A stretch of DNA of 64,000 nucleotides from Pseudorhodoferax sp. Leaf274 (GCF_001422445.1 NZ_LMNA01000001.1:728735-792734), one strand, 5' to 3'. Shown: positions 25,512 through 35,579, numbered from the stretch's first letter. Notes: generated from the letters alone by a model not told the origin. A program made the numbers and translations.

Positions 25512-26549
25512 TCAGTTTCTAAAGGGCCAGAGATGGAAGAAGCGGCGGATCCGCCGCCACATTTCGGCGAGCCCGTGCGGCTCGAACACCAGGAAACCGA
25601 CGATCAGCAGGCCGAACACCACCGTGCGCACCGGCGAGAGGAACACCGCCATCTCGGTGCCACCGGGCAGCAGGTCGAACACCAGCTTCAGCAGCTCGGG
25701 CACCATGGTCATGAACACCGCGCCCAGGATGCCGCCCAGGATGGAGCCCATGCCTCCGACAATGATGGCCGCCAGGAAGAAGATCGACATCAGGAGCGGA
25801 AAGCTCTCGGGCGTGACCACGCGGAAGAAGTAGGCCCACAGCCCGCCCGCCACGCCCGCGTAGAACGACGACAGCCCGAACGACAGCAGCTTGGTGCGCA
25901 GCAGCGGGATGCCCAGCACCTCGGCCGAGATGTCGCGGTCGCGCACGGCGATGAAGGCCCGGCCCACACGTGTGCGGAACAGGTTGGCCGCGCCCAGCAC
26001 CATGAGCAGCATGACGGGCACGATCAGCCAGTAGATGCGGAACGAGGTGTCCAGCGGCAGGCCGAACACCGTGGCCGGCTGCAGCGACAGGCCGGTGGTG
26101 CCGCCGGTCAGCTTGAGGTTGGCGAACAGGAAGTGCGCGATGAACGAGGCCGCGATGGTGGCGATCGCCAGGTACAGGCCCTTCACGCGCAGCGAGGGAA
26201 TGCCGACCACGATGCCGCCGACCATGGCCACCAGGCCGCCGGCCAGGATGTTGAGCCCGAACGGCGTGCCCCAGCGTGCCTGCAGGATGGCCACGGTGTA
26301 GGCGCCCAGGCCCATGAAGGCCGCCTGGCCCAGGCTCACAAGGCCGGTGTAGCCGGTCAGGATGTTGAGGCCCGTGGCGCTGGCGACGTTGATGGCGACC
26401 AGGCAGGCCAGGTAGAGCCAGTAATCGCTCGCCACGAACGGGAACAGCACGAGCAGCGCGGCGCCGATGGCGAGCCACACCTTCTGCGTGCGCGAGTCGA
26501 ACAGCGCGGCGTCGGCAACGTAGGTCTGCTTGAGGGTTCCGATCCGCAT
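25512..26549 (-). CDS. livM: Branched-chain-type ABC transporter permease
   Basis: A 345-residue inner-membrane permease of LivM type with about ten hydrophobic helices. The family signature LNILTGYTGLVSLGQAAFMGLGAYTVA and the cytoplasmic EAA-like loop GRAFIAVRDRDISAEVLGI are present. The ATG start overlaps the livH stop by one base (TGATG at 26547-26551). The C terminus is basic (WRRIRRFFHLWPFRN). Confidence 0.95.
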   Translation of the reverse strand: MRIGTLKQTYVADAALFDSRTQKVWLAIGAALLVLFPFVASDYWLYLACLVAINVASATGLNILTGYTGLVSLGQAAFMGLGAYTVAILQARWGTPFGLNILAGGLVAMVGGIVVGIPSLRVKGLYLAIATIAASFIAHFLFANLKLTGGTTGLSLQPATVFGLPLDTSFRIYWLIVPVMLLMVLGAANLFRTRVGRAFIAVRDRDISAEVLGIPLLRTKLLSFGLSSFYAGVAGGLWAYFFRVVTPESFPLLMSIFFLAAIIVGGMGSILGGILGAVFMTMVPELLKLVFDLLPGGTEMAVFLSPVRTVVFGLLIVGFLVFEPHGLAEMWRRIRRFFHLWPFRN

Positions 26550-27430
26550 CAGAGTCTTTCGATCTCGCGCGTGCCGAACAGGCCGTACGGCCGGATCATG
26601 AGCACGACCACCAGCACGATGAAGGTCGCCAGCAGCTTGTACTCGCCGCCCAGGAAGGCCCCGGCCAGTGCCTCGATGAGCCCGATCAACAGCCCGCCGA
26701 CCAACGCACCCAGCACGCTGTCGAGCCCGCCCACGATCACCACCACCAGCACCGACAACCCGAACACGCCCATCGACGACGAGATGCCGCCGATGGCGCC
26801 GACGACGATGCCGGCCACCGCGGCGATCATGGCCGACGCCACCCAGGCCAGCGAGAACACACGCGGCACGTTGATGCCCATCATGGTGGCCGCGCCCTGG
26901 TCGGACGCGGTGGCGCGCAGCGCCACGCCACCGCGCCAGAAGCGGAACAGCAGCAGCACCAGCGCGATCAGCACCAGCGCGGCCAGCGCGCCGTAGGCCA
27001 CCTTGGGCGCGAGGAAGGCCTCGCCCACCATCACGGGCGCGGTCGGAAAGAACTCGGGCAGCCGGCGCTGGTCGGCCGTCCAGATGATCTCCACCAGCCC
27101 CACCAGGATGGACGCCAGCCCCACCGTGACCATGAACACCGAGATCGGCGGCTCGCCCAGCAGCGGGCGGATCATGGTGCGCTCGACCACCGCGCCCAGC
27201 AGCCCCGTGCCCAGCACCGCGCCCAGCACGGCCAGCCAGACCGGCAGCGCCATGGTCGTGGCAAAAGCGAAGAACAGGTAGGCGCCCACCATCAGCATCT
27301 CGCCGATGGCGATGTTGACCACGCGCGTGGCCTTGTAGACCAGCACAAAGGCCAGCGCTGCGAGCGCGTAGAGCCCGCCGCCGGCGATGCCGGTCAGCGC
27401 GATCTCGAACAGGTAGGCCCAGTCCATCAT
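26549..27430 (-). CDS. livH: Branched-chain-type ABC transporter permease
   Basis: A 293-residue LivH-type permease with about eight hydrophobic helices; the signature GLYALAALAFVLVYKATRVVNIAIGEMLMVGAY is at residues 19-51 and the coupling loop ALRATASDQGAATMMGIN near 170-190. Its first ATG overlaps the livG stop (ATGA at 27427-27430), a second ATG follows immediately. Forms the membrane dimer with LivM. Confidence 0.95.
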   Translation of the reverse strand: MMDWAYLFEIALTGIAGGGLYALAALAFVLVYKATRVVNIAIGEMLMVGAYLFFAFATTMALPVWLAVLGAVLGTGLLGAVVERTMIRPLLGEPPISVFMVTVGLASILVGLVEIIWTADQRRLPEFFPTAPVMVGEAFLAPKVAYGALAALVLIALVLLLFRFWRGGVALRATASDQGAATMMGINVPRVFSLAWVASAMIAAVAGIVVGAIGGISSSMGVFGLSVLVVVIVGGLDSVLGALVGGLLIGLIEALAGAFLGGEYKLLATFIVLVVVLMIRPYGLFGTREIERL

Positions 27431-28263
27431 GCCGTGGCACCGCGCAGCTTGGCGCGCAGAGTGCTGACGTCGCCGGCGCCGAGGTACGCACGCACCACCT
27501 CGGGATTGGCCTGCACCTCTTGCGGCTTGCCCTGCGCGATCACCTGCCCGAAGTTCAGCACCACCACGTGGTCCGACAGGTCCATCACCATGGCCATGTC
27601 GTGCTCCACCATCAGCACGGTGATGCCCCATTCGCGCCGCACGTCGAGGATGAAGCGCGCCATGTCTTCCGTTTCCTCGCGGTTCATGCCGGCCACGGGT
27701 TCGTCGAGCATCAGCACCTTGGGCTGCATGGCGAGTGCCCGCGCCATCTCCACGCGCTTTTGCAGGCCGTAGGGCAGGGCGGCCACGCTGGCGTGGCGGA
27801 TGTGGTCGATCTCCAGGAAGTCGATGATGCGTTCCTCGACATCGCGGCGCAGCTCGGCTTCTTCTCGGCGCGCGCGGCCCAGGTAGAACAGCGCGTCCAG
27901 CACATGGGTCTTCAGGTGCGCGTGGCGGCCCAGCTTGATGTTGTCCAGCACCGTCATGCCGCGGAACAGCGCGATGTTCTGGAAGCTGCGCGCCAGGCCC
28001 ATCGCGGCGCGCCGGGGTGCCGCAACGCGCGTGATGTCGGTGCCGTCGAACTGCACGCTGCCAGCGGTGGGCCGGTAGAAGCCCGAGATGGTGTTGAACA
28101 GCGAGGTCTTGCCGGCGCCGTTGGGGCCGATCACCGCCGTGATGCTGCCGGGCTGCACGTCGAAGCCCACGCCGTTGAGTGCCTTGACCCCGCCGAACGC
28201 CAGCGTCAGCGCCTCGACGCGCAACACGGGCGCGGCAGGGCGGGGCGGGGAGGCGGTGTGCAT
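27427..28263 (-). CDS. livG: Branched-chain-type ABC transporter ATP-binding protein
   Basis: A 278-residue ABC ATPase of LivG type, first gene of the six-gene operon. Walker A is GPNGAGKTS, the signature region is ALPYGLQKRVEMARALA, Walker B is VLMLDEPVAGMN and the switch is LMVEHDMAMVM. A Q-loop ARSFQNIALF is typical of LivG. The short Pro-rich start (MHTASPPRPAAP) is not part of the fold. Its promoter should be in the 157-bp gap shared with the TetR gene. Confidence 0.95.
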   Translation of the reverse strand: MHTASPPRPAAPVLRVEALTLAFGGVKALNGVGFDVQPGSITAVIGPNGAGKTSLFNTISGFYRPTAGSVQFDGTDITRVAAPRRAAMGLARSFQNIALFRGMTVLDNIKLGRHAHLKTHVLDALFYLGRARREEAELRRDVEERIIDFLEIDHIRHASVAALPYGLQKRVEMARALAMQPKVLMLDEPVAGMNREETEDMARFILDVRREWGITVLMVEHDMAMVMDLSDHVVVLNFGQVIAQGKPQEVQANPEVVRAYLGAGDVSTLRAKLRGATA

Positions 28264-28353
28264 GGCGGCAATGGGGCAGCGACAGGGCGAACGGGCTACG
28301 GGTTTGTTCCTGCATGCCGGCGGGGCTACTGGTTCGTAGAATTCCTACCCGCC

Positions 28354-28386
28354 GGTAACGCGCGATCTTCGTGACAACGCGTAACC
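28354..28386. promoter_or_regulatory. Candidate TetR operator upstream of liv operon
   Basis: In the gap between livG and the TetR gene there is an interrupted inverted repeat: GGTAACGCG (28354-28362) and CGCGTAACC (28378-28386), eight of nine positions paired, spacer 15. A smaller dyad, GTAG/CTAC around AATTC, is at 28336-28348. Location between divergent genes fits an autoregulated TetR site, but neither dyad is proven. Confidence 0.35.
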
Positions 28387-28420
28387 CACGGCATCGGGAA
28401 ATACCCTGCGACTTCAAGCC

Positions 28421-29116
28421 ATGAGCACCACGCCACGCCGCCGCGCCGCCCGGGCCATCGCATCGCCCTGGCTGGCCGGCGGCGCGCGCGTGGACCAGCG
28501 CGAGAAGAAGCGCCAGGCCGTGCTGCAGACGGCGGCGCGGCTGTTCAACGAACGCGGTTTCCACGCCACCTCGCTCGACGACATTGCAGACCGGCTGCAC
28601 GTGAGCAAGCCCACGCTGTACTACTACGTCAAGAGCAAGGACGACATCCTGCTCGAATGCGTGCGCACCGCGCTGGCGCTGATGCAGCAGGGCATCGCCG
28701 CCGTGCGCCAGCGCGGCGGCCGGGCGCTCGACCAGCTGCAGGCCTGCATGCGCAGCTACGCCGCCATCGTCATGGACGACTTCGGCCAGTGCGTGATCCG
28801 CATCGGCGAAGACCCGCTGCCGCCGCCGCTGCGCAAGGAGCTGCGGCGCCTGAAGGCCGGCATCGACCACGAGTTCCGCCGCCTGATCGAGGAAGGCGTG
28901 GCCGAGGGGTCGCTCGTGCCGTGCGATCCCAAGCTGGCGGCCTTCATGCTGGCCGGCGCGCTGAGCTGGGTCGGCCGCTGGTACCGGCCCGACGGCGCGA
29001 TGACGCCCGACCAGATCGCCGACCAGGGCATCGCGCTGCTGCTGGGCGGCGTGCTGGCCCCGGTTCCCTCTGTGCCCCCCGCGCGCAAGCGCGCACCACG
29101 AAAGACATCCACATGA
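28421..29116 (+). CDS. TetR-family transcriptional regulator
   Basis: A 231-residue TetR repressor. The helix-turn-helix domain is at about residues 27-80 (VLQTAARLFNERGFHATSLDDIADRLHVSKPTLYYYVKSKDDILLEC), after a basic N-terminal arm. The C-terminal domain resembles regulators of fatty-acid or CoA-ligand catabolism. It is divergent from the liv operon and its stop overlaps the start of the enoyl-CoA hydratase gene (ATGA at 29113-29116). Likely represses both units and responds to an acyl-CoA or acid (inference). Confidence 0.93.
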   Translation: MSTTPRRRAARAIASPWLAGGARVDQREKKRQAVLQTAARLFNERGFHATSLDDIADRLHVSKPTLYYYVKSKDDILLECVRTALALMQQGIAAVRQRGGRALDQLQACMRSYAAIVMDDFGQCVIRIGEDPLPPPLRKELRRLKAGIDHEFRRLIEEGVAEGSLVPCDPKLAAFMLAGALSWVGRWYRPDGAMTPDQIADQGIALLLGGVLAPVPSVPPARKRAPRKTST

Positions 29117-29898
29117 CCCAGGACAACGCCCCCCTGCAAACCGGCCGCGAAGGCGCCGTCGCCACGCTGCGCTTCAACCGCCCGGCCGCGCTGAACGCGC
29201 TCGACGTGCCCATGGCCGAGGCCTTCCTGGCAGCGGCGCGGGCCATCGCCGCAGACAAGAGCGTGCGCGCCGTGCTGATGTCGGGCGCCGGCAAGGGCTT
29301 CATGGCCGGCGGCGACCTGTCGGTGCTGCAGGCCGACCCGCAGGGCGGTGCCAAGGCCTTGATCGGCCCGTTGCACGAGGCCCTGGTGGTGCTGGCCGGC
29401 ATCGATGCGCCCATCGTGGCGCAGGTGCATGGCGTGGCGGCCGGCGCTGGCCTGTCGCTCATGCTGCAGGCCGACTTCGTGCTCGCGGCCGAAGGCACGC
29501 GCTTCAACCTGGCCTACGTGAACATCGGCGCCAGCTGCGACGTGGGCGCCTCCTGGGCGCTGCCGCGCTGGGTCGGCCTGCGCCGCGCGCTGGAGATCGC
29601 GATGCTGGGCGACATGCTGGACGCGGCGGCGGCCGAGCGCATGGGCCTGGTCAACCAGGTGCTGCCGGCCGATGCGCTGCCCGAGGCCGCGATGGTGCTG
29701 GCGCAGCGGCTTGCCCATGGCCCCACGGTGGCGCTGGGGCAGTTGCGCCGGCTCATGCGCGGCAGCTTCGACCGCACGCTGCCCGAGCAGCTCGACGCCG
29801 AATCGGCTGCGTTCCAGGTCTGCGCGGCCACGCAGGACTTCCGCACCGGCGTGGACGCCTTCTTCGCGCGCGGCAAGGCGCAGTTCCAGGGAAGCTGA
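29113..29898 (+). CDS. Enoyl-CoA hydratase/isomerase family protein
   Basis: A 261-residue crotonase-fold enzyme. Oxyanion-hole segments are GKGFMAGGDLSVLQ and HGVAAGAGLSLMLQADFVLA; the usual catalytic Glu positions are altered (region LAYVNIGASCDVGASWALPRWVG has Asp rather than Glu where many hydratases have GxxPExGG), so an isomerase or other crotonase reaction is possible. Translationally coupled to the TetR regulator, and opposite the acyl-CoA synthetase/liv operon, so it probably processes the CoA ester made there. Confidence 0.9.
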   Translation: MTQDNAPLQTGREGAVATLRFNRPAALNALDVPMAEAFLAAARAIAADKSVRAVLMSGAGKGFMAGGDLSVLQADPQGGAKALIGPLHEALVVLAGIDAPIVAQVHGVAAGAGLSLMLQADFVLAAEGTRFNLAYVNIGASCDVGASWALPRWVGLRRALEIAMLGDMLDAAAAERMGLVNQVLPADALPEAAMVLAQRLAHGPTVALGQLRRLMRGSFDRTLPEQLDAESAAFQVCAATQDFRTGVDAFFARGKAQFQGS

Positions 29899-29931
29899 AC
29901 GGCGGCCCGGACAGGGCTGGCCGGCCGCGGC

Positions 29932-30846
29932 TCAGGCGGTCCAGAGCCGTTCGTAGCCATGGCGCTCGAACCGCTCGATCATGGCGTCCATGAACAGCCG
30001 CACCTTGGCCGGCAGATGCCGCCGGCTCTGGAACGCGAAGTTGATCGTGAGGCGCGGCAGATCCCAATCGTCCAGTACCGGCACCAGCCGCCCCGCCGCC
30101 AGGTGCGCGTGCACGATGTACTTGGGTTGCACGAGGATGCCCAGGCCGGACAGCGCGGCCTGCACCACGATCTGGCCATCGCTGGCTTCCAGCAGCGGCT
30201 TGACCGCCACATCCTGCCTGTCGTCCCCTCGGCGAAAGCTCAGGCGGTGGGGGTCGATGGCATGCGTGTAGACCAGCATCCTGTGCTGCGCGAGGTCGCC
30301 GGGCGTCCGGGGCAAGCCGTGCTGCTCCAGGTAGGCGGGCGCCGCCGCCAGCACGCGCCGCGTGGCGGCCAGCCTGCGGATCGTGATGTTCGAATCGGCC
30401 TCGAACTGGCGGGTGCGGATGGCCAGGTCGATGTTGTTGTCGATGATGTCGTAGTACCGGTTGGCCGAGACGATGTCCACCGAGATGTCCGGGTACCTGC
30501 GCGTGAACTCGGGCAGCAGGGGCTCGATGTGCAGCAGGCAGAACGACAGCGATGCCGTGATCCGCAACACGCCGGTCGGCCTGGCGGTCGAATCGGTGAC
30601 GGCTTCCTCCGCCTCGCGCAGGTCTGACATCAGCGACCGGGTCCGCCGGTAGAACTCGATGCCCGCATCGGTCAGGTAGAGCTGCCGGGTCGTTCGGTGC
30701 ACCAGCCTGACGCCCAGGTGCTCCTCGAGCGCGACCAGGTGGCGGCTGGCGGCCGATGTCGAGATGTCCAGCGCCTCGGAGGCCTTGGTCAGGCTCCCGG
30801 TCTCCGCCACCTGGACGAACAGGCTCACCGCCGCAAAACGATCCAT
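29932..30846 (-). CDS. LysR-family transcriptional regulator
   Basis: A 304-residue LysR regulator, with helix-turn-helix residues 1-60 (FVQVAETGSLTKASEALDISTSAASRHLVALE) and a standard effector domain; it belongs to the DsdC/AaeR-like group in which the effector domain has RRLAATRRVLAAAPAYL. It is divergent from the Dabb/Bug/FMN reductase/dioxygenase genes and likely controls them. The promoter gap carries a striking set of TTTCCC/GGGAAA half-sites. Confidence 0.93.
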   Translation of the reverse strand: MDRFAAVSLFVQVAETGSLTKASEALDISTSAASRHLVALEEHLGVRLVHRTTRQLYLTDAGIEFYRRTRSLMSDLREAEEAVTDSTARPTGVLRITASLSFCLLHIEPLLPEFTRRYPDISVDIVSANRYYDIIDNNIDLAIRTRQFEADSNITIRRLAATRRVLAAAPAYLEQHGLPRTPGDLAQHRMLVYTHAIDPHRLSFRRGDDRQDVAVKPLLEASDGQIVVQAALSGLGILVQPKYIVHAHLAAGRLVPVLDDWDLPRLTINFAFQSRRHLPAKVRLFMDAMIERFERHGYERLWTA

Positions 30847-30854
30847 GGTCTTAG

Positions 30855-30882
30855 TTTCCCGATACGCGGGAAAGAATTTCCC
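30855..30882. promoter_or_regulatory. Alternating TTTCCC/GGGAAA operator
   Basis: Three half-sites in alternating orientation lie just upstream of the LysR start: TTTCCCG (30855-30861), CGGGAAA (30867-30873) and TTTCCC (30877-30882). The first two form a perfect 7-bp dyad with a 5-base spacer; the last two form a perfect 6-bp dyad with a 3-base spacer. The position between divergent genes and adjacent to the LysR start fits a regulator binding site, probably autoregulatory. Confidence 0.5.
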
Positions 30883-30928
30883 AAATGCGCGCTTTTCTGC
30901 CGGCTATCGTGAATCTACCATCTGCCCA

Positions 30929-31252
30929 ATGATCAAGCACATCGTCATGTGGAAGCTTCGCGGCGACACCCCTGCCGACCGGCAGGCTGCAGCGCTGTTC
31001 CTCAAGAGCCGCTTCGAAAGCCTGGTCGGGCAGATCCCGGGCATGGCGCACCTCGAAGTCGGCCTGGACTGCAGCCAGGTGGACTACGCCTGCGATGTCG
31101 TCCTGTACTCGGAGTTCGAGTCGCAGCAGGCGCTGCAGGCGTACGCGGTGCACCCGGCGCACCTGCGCGTGCGCGACGAGCTGGGCGGCATGCGCATCGC
31201 ACGCCACCAGGTCGACTATGCCGGCGGTGCGGCGCGGGCCGCGGGCAGCTGA
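30929..31252 (+). CDS. Dabb (stress-responsive alpha/beta barrel) domain protein
   Basis: A 107-residue single Dabb domain: MIKHIVMWKLR at the N terminus and YSEFESQQALQAYAVHPAHLRVRD near the end are typical. Proteins of this dimeric ferredoxin-like fold act as small ligand-binding or ring-processing enzymes in aromatic and polyketide pathways. First gene of a likely four-gene catabolic operon with a Bug receptor, FMN reductase and ring-cleavage dioxygenase. The exact reaction is unknown. Confidence 0.88.
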   Translation: MIKHIVMWKLRGDTPADRQAAALFLKSRFESLVGQIPGMAHLEVGLDCSQVDYACDVVLYSEFESQQALQAYAVHPAHLRVRDELGGMRIARHQVDYAGGAARAAGS

Positions 31253-31311
31253 CCCGCATTCGCTTGGCTTCACAAGGCCGGTGTTCGGCCCATACAACAG
31301 GAGAGACAACC

Positions 31312-32289
31312 ATGGCATTCGCATCCCTTCGCCCCCTGAAAGATTCGACAGCCGTTCTGGCCTTGCTCGCCGCGGGCCTGTGCGCCGCGCACGCGCAGGA
31401 CCGCTATCCCAGCAAGCCCATCCGCGTCATCGTGCCGTTTCCGGCGGGCACGGCGCCGGACGTCATGGCGCGCTACTGGGGCGACCGCGTTTCCAAGCAG
31501 CTGCAACAGCCCGTGGTGGTGGAGAACAAGGCCGGTGCGTCGACCATCGTCGGCACGCAGGCGGCAGTCGCCGCGCCGGCCGATGGCTACACGCTGCTCT
31601 ACACGGCCAGCGGCACGGTCACCATCAATCCCTTCGTCTACAAGAAGATGCCCTACCAGGCACACGACCTCGTGCCCGTGACGCGGATGCTGTCGATCCC
31701 GCTGGTGGTCTCCGTGTCCAGCCAATCGCCCTACAGGACGGCGGCAGACCTGATCAAGGACGCCAAGGCCCGGCCCGGCAGCGTGAGCTATGCGTCCTAC
31801 GGTGTCGGCACCGTGCCGCACATGTCGATGGCGTACTTCGCGAACAGCGCGGGCCTCAAGCTCAACCACGTGCCCTACCGCGACGGCGGCGTGACCGACC
31901 TGATCGGCGGGCGGGTCGACACGGCCTTCTCTCCCATCGCCGACGTGCTGCAGCACATCAAGTCGGGCAGGATCCGGCCGCTGGCGGTGTCCAGCCCCGG
32001 CCGGCTCGAATCCCTGCCGCAGGTGCCGACCGTGGCGGAAGCCTTCCCCGGCTTCGAGGGCGACTCGTGGCACGGCGTGTTCGCGCTCAAGGGCACGCCG
32101 CAGGCGGTGGTCGATGTGATTGCCGGCGTGTCGCGCCAGATCGCCGAATCGGCCGAATACCGCCGCTACTTGGCCGAGCTGGGCCTGGTGCCGGTCGGCG
32201 GTTCGTCGGCAGACTTCGTGCAGGTCATCGAGGCCGAATCGAAGCGCTGGGCCAAGGTCGTCAAGGACAACGACATCACGCTTGAATGA
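31312..32289 (+). CDS. Bug-family (TctC-like) periplasmic substrate-binding protein
   Basis: A 325-residue Bug receptor with Sec signal (LALLAAGLCAAHAQ) and mature start YPSKPIRVIVPFPAGTAPDVMARYWG; LNHVPYRDGGVTDLIGG is the second conserved loop. An AGGAGAGAC site supports the start. Context with a ring-cleavage dioxygenase suggests an aromatic acid ligand. Its stop region (ATGA at 32286-32289) offers an alternative start for the next gene. Confidence 0.93.
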   Translation: MAFASLRPLKDSTAVLALLAAGLCAAHAQDRYPSKPIRVIVPFPAGTAPDVMARYWGDRVSKQLQQPVVVENKAGASTIVGTQAAVAAPADGYTLLYTASGTVTINPFVYKKMPYQAHDLVPVTRMLSIPLVVSVSSQSPYRTAADLIKDAKARPGSVSYASYGVGTVPHMSMAYFANSAGLKLNHVPYRDGGVTDLIGGRVDTAFSPIADVLQHIKSGRIRPLAVSSPGRLESLPQVPTVAEAFPGFEGDSWHGVFALKGTPQAVVDVIAGVSRQIAESAEYRRYLAELGLVPVGGSSADFVQVIEAESKRWAKVVKDNDITLE

Positions 32290-32315
32290 ACCCTCCACCC
32301 GGAAAGAAGAACAGC

Positions 32316-32888
32316 ATGCAGAACATCGACGTCGTCGCCCTGTGCGGCAGCTTGCGCAGCGCCTCCCTCAACCGCCGCGTCATCCGGCTCGCGCAGGAGG
32401 TCATGCCCGCGCACATGGCCATCGAGGAACTCGACTGGCGCGCCGTGCCGGTCCTGGATGCCGACGACCTGGCGCGCGGTTTTCCGGCGCCGGTGGCTGC
32501 GTTGCGCGAACGCATCCGCGCGGCAGATGCGGTGCTGATCGCCACGCCGGAGTACAACTTCAGCATCCCGGGCGGCCTCAAGAACCTGATCGACTGGCTG
32601 AGCCGCGGAGACGACCAGCCGTTCAACGAGAAGCCCGTGGCCATCGTGACGGCGTCCCCCGGCCCCGTCGGTGGCGCCCGTGTGCAGTACGACCTGCGCA
32701 AGGTGCTGCTGTTCATGAACGCCATGCCGCTGGCCAAGCCCGAGGTGTTCATCGGCGGGGCGGCCGCCAAGTTCGATGCGGACACCGGTGCCTGCACCGA
32801 CGCCGCGACGCGCGACTTCGTGGCCAAGCAGATGGCCGCCTTGGCGCGCTGGGTGCAGGTCGTGCAGAGAATGCACGGCGCCGCCTGA
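32316..32888 (+). CDS. NAD(P)H-dependent FMN reductase
   Basis: A 190-residue flavodoxin-like reductase: ALCGSLRSASLNRR holds the FMN phosphate loop and TPEYNFSIPGGLKNLIDWLSR the isoalloxazine contact region. Such enzymes supply reduced flavin to two-component monooxygenases or reduce quinones. The start at 32316 is preferred for its GGAAAG site and family length; an ATG at 32286 overlapping the Bug stop would add ten residues. Sits directly before the ring-cleavage dioxygenase; no flavin monooxygenase partner is present. Confidence 0.88.
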   Translation: MQNIDVVALCGSLRSASLNRRVIRLAQEVMPAHMAIEELDWRAVPVLDADDLARGFPAPVAALRERIRAADAVLIATPEYNFSIPGGLKNLIDWLSRGDDQPFNEKPVAIVTASPGPVGGARVQYDLRKVLLFMNAMPLAKPEVFIGGAAAKFDADTGACTDAATRDFVAKQMAALARWVQVVQRMHGAA

Positions 32889-32937
32889 GCCACCGGGCGG
32901 CAGCATCCGCTGCCACGCGACGAACACAGGAGCCTCC

Positions 32938-33885
32938 ATGCCGATGCACCCACCCGACACGAACCACAACGGCCTGCCGTACTTCAGCGAGGAGAACTCG
33001 CAGGCGGTCGTCAATGCGCGCATGGGGGAAGACATCAACCCGCGCCTGCGGCAGGTGATGGCCACCCTGGTCAAGCACCTGCACGCGGCCGTCAAGGAGA
33101 TCGAGCCCACGCACGAGGAATGGCTGGCCGCCATCAAGTTCCTGACGGAGACCGGCCAGATGTGCAACGCATGGCGCCAGGAGTTCATCCTGCTGTCGGA
33201 CGTGCTGGGCGTCTCGATGCTGGTGGATTCCATCAACAACCGGCGGCCCAGCGGCGCCACGCCCAACACCATCCTCGGCCCCTTCTTCGTGGACGGCGCG
33301 CCGCGCTACCTGCTCGGCGGCAACATCTGCCTCGATGGCAAGGGCGAGCCCCTGGTGGTGCGCGGCCGGGTCGTGGACACGCAGGGCCGGCCAGTGGCCG
33401 GCGCCATGCTGGACGTGTGGCAGACCAACGACGACGGCTTCTACGACGTGCAGCAGCACGGCATCCAGCCCGAAGGCAACCTGCGCGGCGTGTTCGAGGC
33501 CGACGCCGACGGGTGCTACTGGTTCAAGTCGGTCAAGCCACGCCACTACCCCATCCCTGCGGACGGGCCGGTCGGCCAGCTGCTCGGCCACTTGGGGCGC
33601 CACCCGAACCGGGCGGCGCACCTGCACTTCATCGTCACGGCGGCCGGGCACCAGCCGGTGATCACGCACATCTTCACGCCCGACTGCCCCTACCTGCAGC
33701 AGGACGCGGTGTTCGGCGTCAAGCAGGACCTCGTCGCCGACTTCCAGCAGGTCACCGACCCGGAGCAGGCTGCACGCTTCGGCATGGCAGCGCCGTTCTG
33801 GCGCGTGGACTGGGACTTCGTGCTGGCACCGGCGGCGGGCACGGCGTCGCGCGAGGAGCTGATCGGCCGCATCACCACCGGCTGA
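32938..33885 (+). CDS. Intradiol ring-cleavage dioxygenase (hydroxyquinol/catechol 1,2-dioxygenase type)
   Basis: A 315-residue intradiol dioxygenase. The Fe(III) ligands can be placed at Tyr169 (GFYD), Tyr204 (RHYPIP), His228 and His230 (AHLHF), with spacing almost equal to catechol 1,2-dioxygenase. An N-terminal helical dimerisation domain spans about residues 25-105, as in hydroxyquinol and catechol enzymes. The GAMLDVWQTNDDGFYD stretch is common to hydroxyquinol-type members. It opens the ring to a muconate or maleylacetate; the following pathway genes (cycloisomerase or maleylacetate reductase) are not in the window. Probable last gene of the operon started by the Dabb gene. Confidence 0.93.
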   Translation: MPMHPPDTNHNGLPYFSEENSQAVVNARMGEDINPRLRQVMATLVKHLHAAVKEIEPTHEEWLAAIKFLTETGQMCNAWRQEFILLSDVLGVSMLVDSINNRRPSGATPNTILGPFFVDGAPRYLLGGNICLDGKGEPLVVRGRVVDTQGRPVAGAMLDVWQTNDDGFYDVQQHGIQPEGNLRGVFEADADGCYWFKSVKPRHYPIPADGPVGQLLGHLGRHPNRAAHLHFIVTAAGHQPVITHIFTPDCPYLQQDAVFGVKQDLVADFQQVTDPEQAARFGMAAPFWRVDWDFVLAPAAGTASREELIGRITTG

Positions 33886-33927
33886 GGCGCGGCCCGGCCG
33901 CCGCAGGCGGCTGGCTATAGTCGCCCG

Positions 33928-35289
<1,362 letters not shown>

Positions 35290-35308
35290 GCGCGCAGTCC
35301 GCGCCGCG

Positions 35309-35509
35309 TCATGCGGTGGCGGATTCGACGAGGCGGAATGTCAGCCCACCCGTCGCACGCCGTGACAGCACGACGCCATCGGCTTCGTCTGCCCCGAGGA
35401 GGCCGCGGCTGTGGAGGGCGCGGGCGTCGTCCATGCGGACCACCACGTGGTCGATGCCTCGGTGGGCGCGCTGGGTCATCTGGCGGGCGGTCGACGCGAA
35501 GACATGCAT
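35309..35509 (-). CDS. Small hypothetical protein or gene fragment
   Basis: A 66-residue frame (begins MHVFASTARQMTQRAHRGID, then HVVVRMDDARALHSRGLLGADE, and ends LTFRLVESATA). The look is protein-like and fits G/C codon bias, while the opposite strand has nothing better; it fills most of the gap between radA and the GST gene. No family is recognised, and the ribosome site is weak. It may be a decayed fragment or a real small protein. Confidence 0.35.
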   Translation of the reverse strand: MHVFASTARQMTQRAHRGIDHVVVRMDDARALHSRGLLGADEADGVVLSRRATGGLTFRLVESATA

Positions 35510-35579
35510 CGGCTTCCAGGAGCATGATGTGTTGCCCAGCAGCTCCACGGCGTTGCAGCGTGCGGCGATCGGGTGCACC

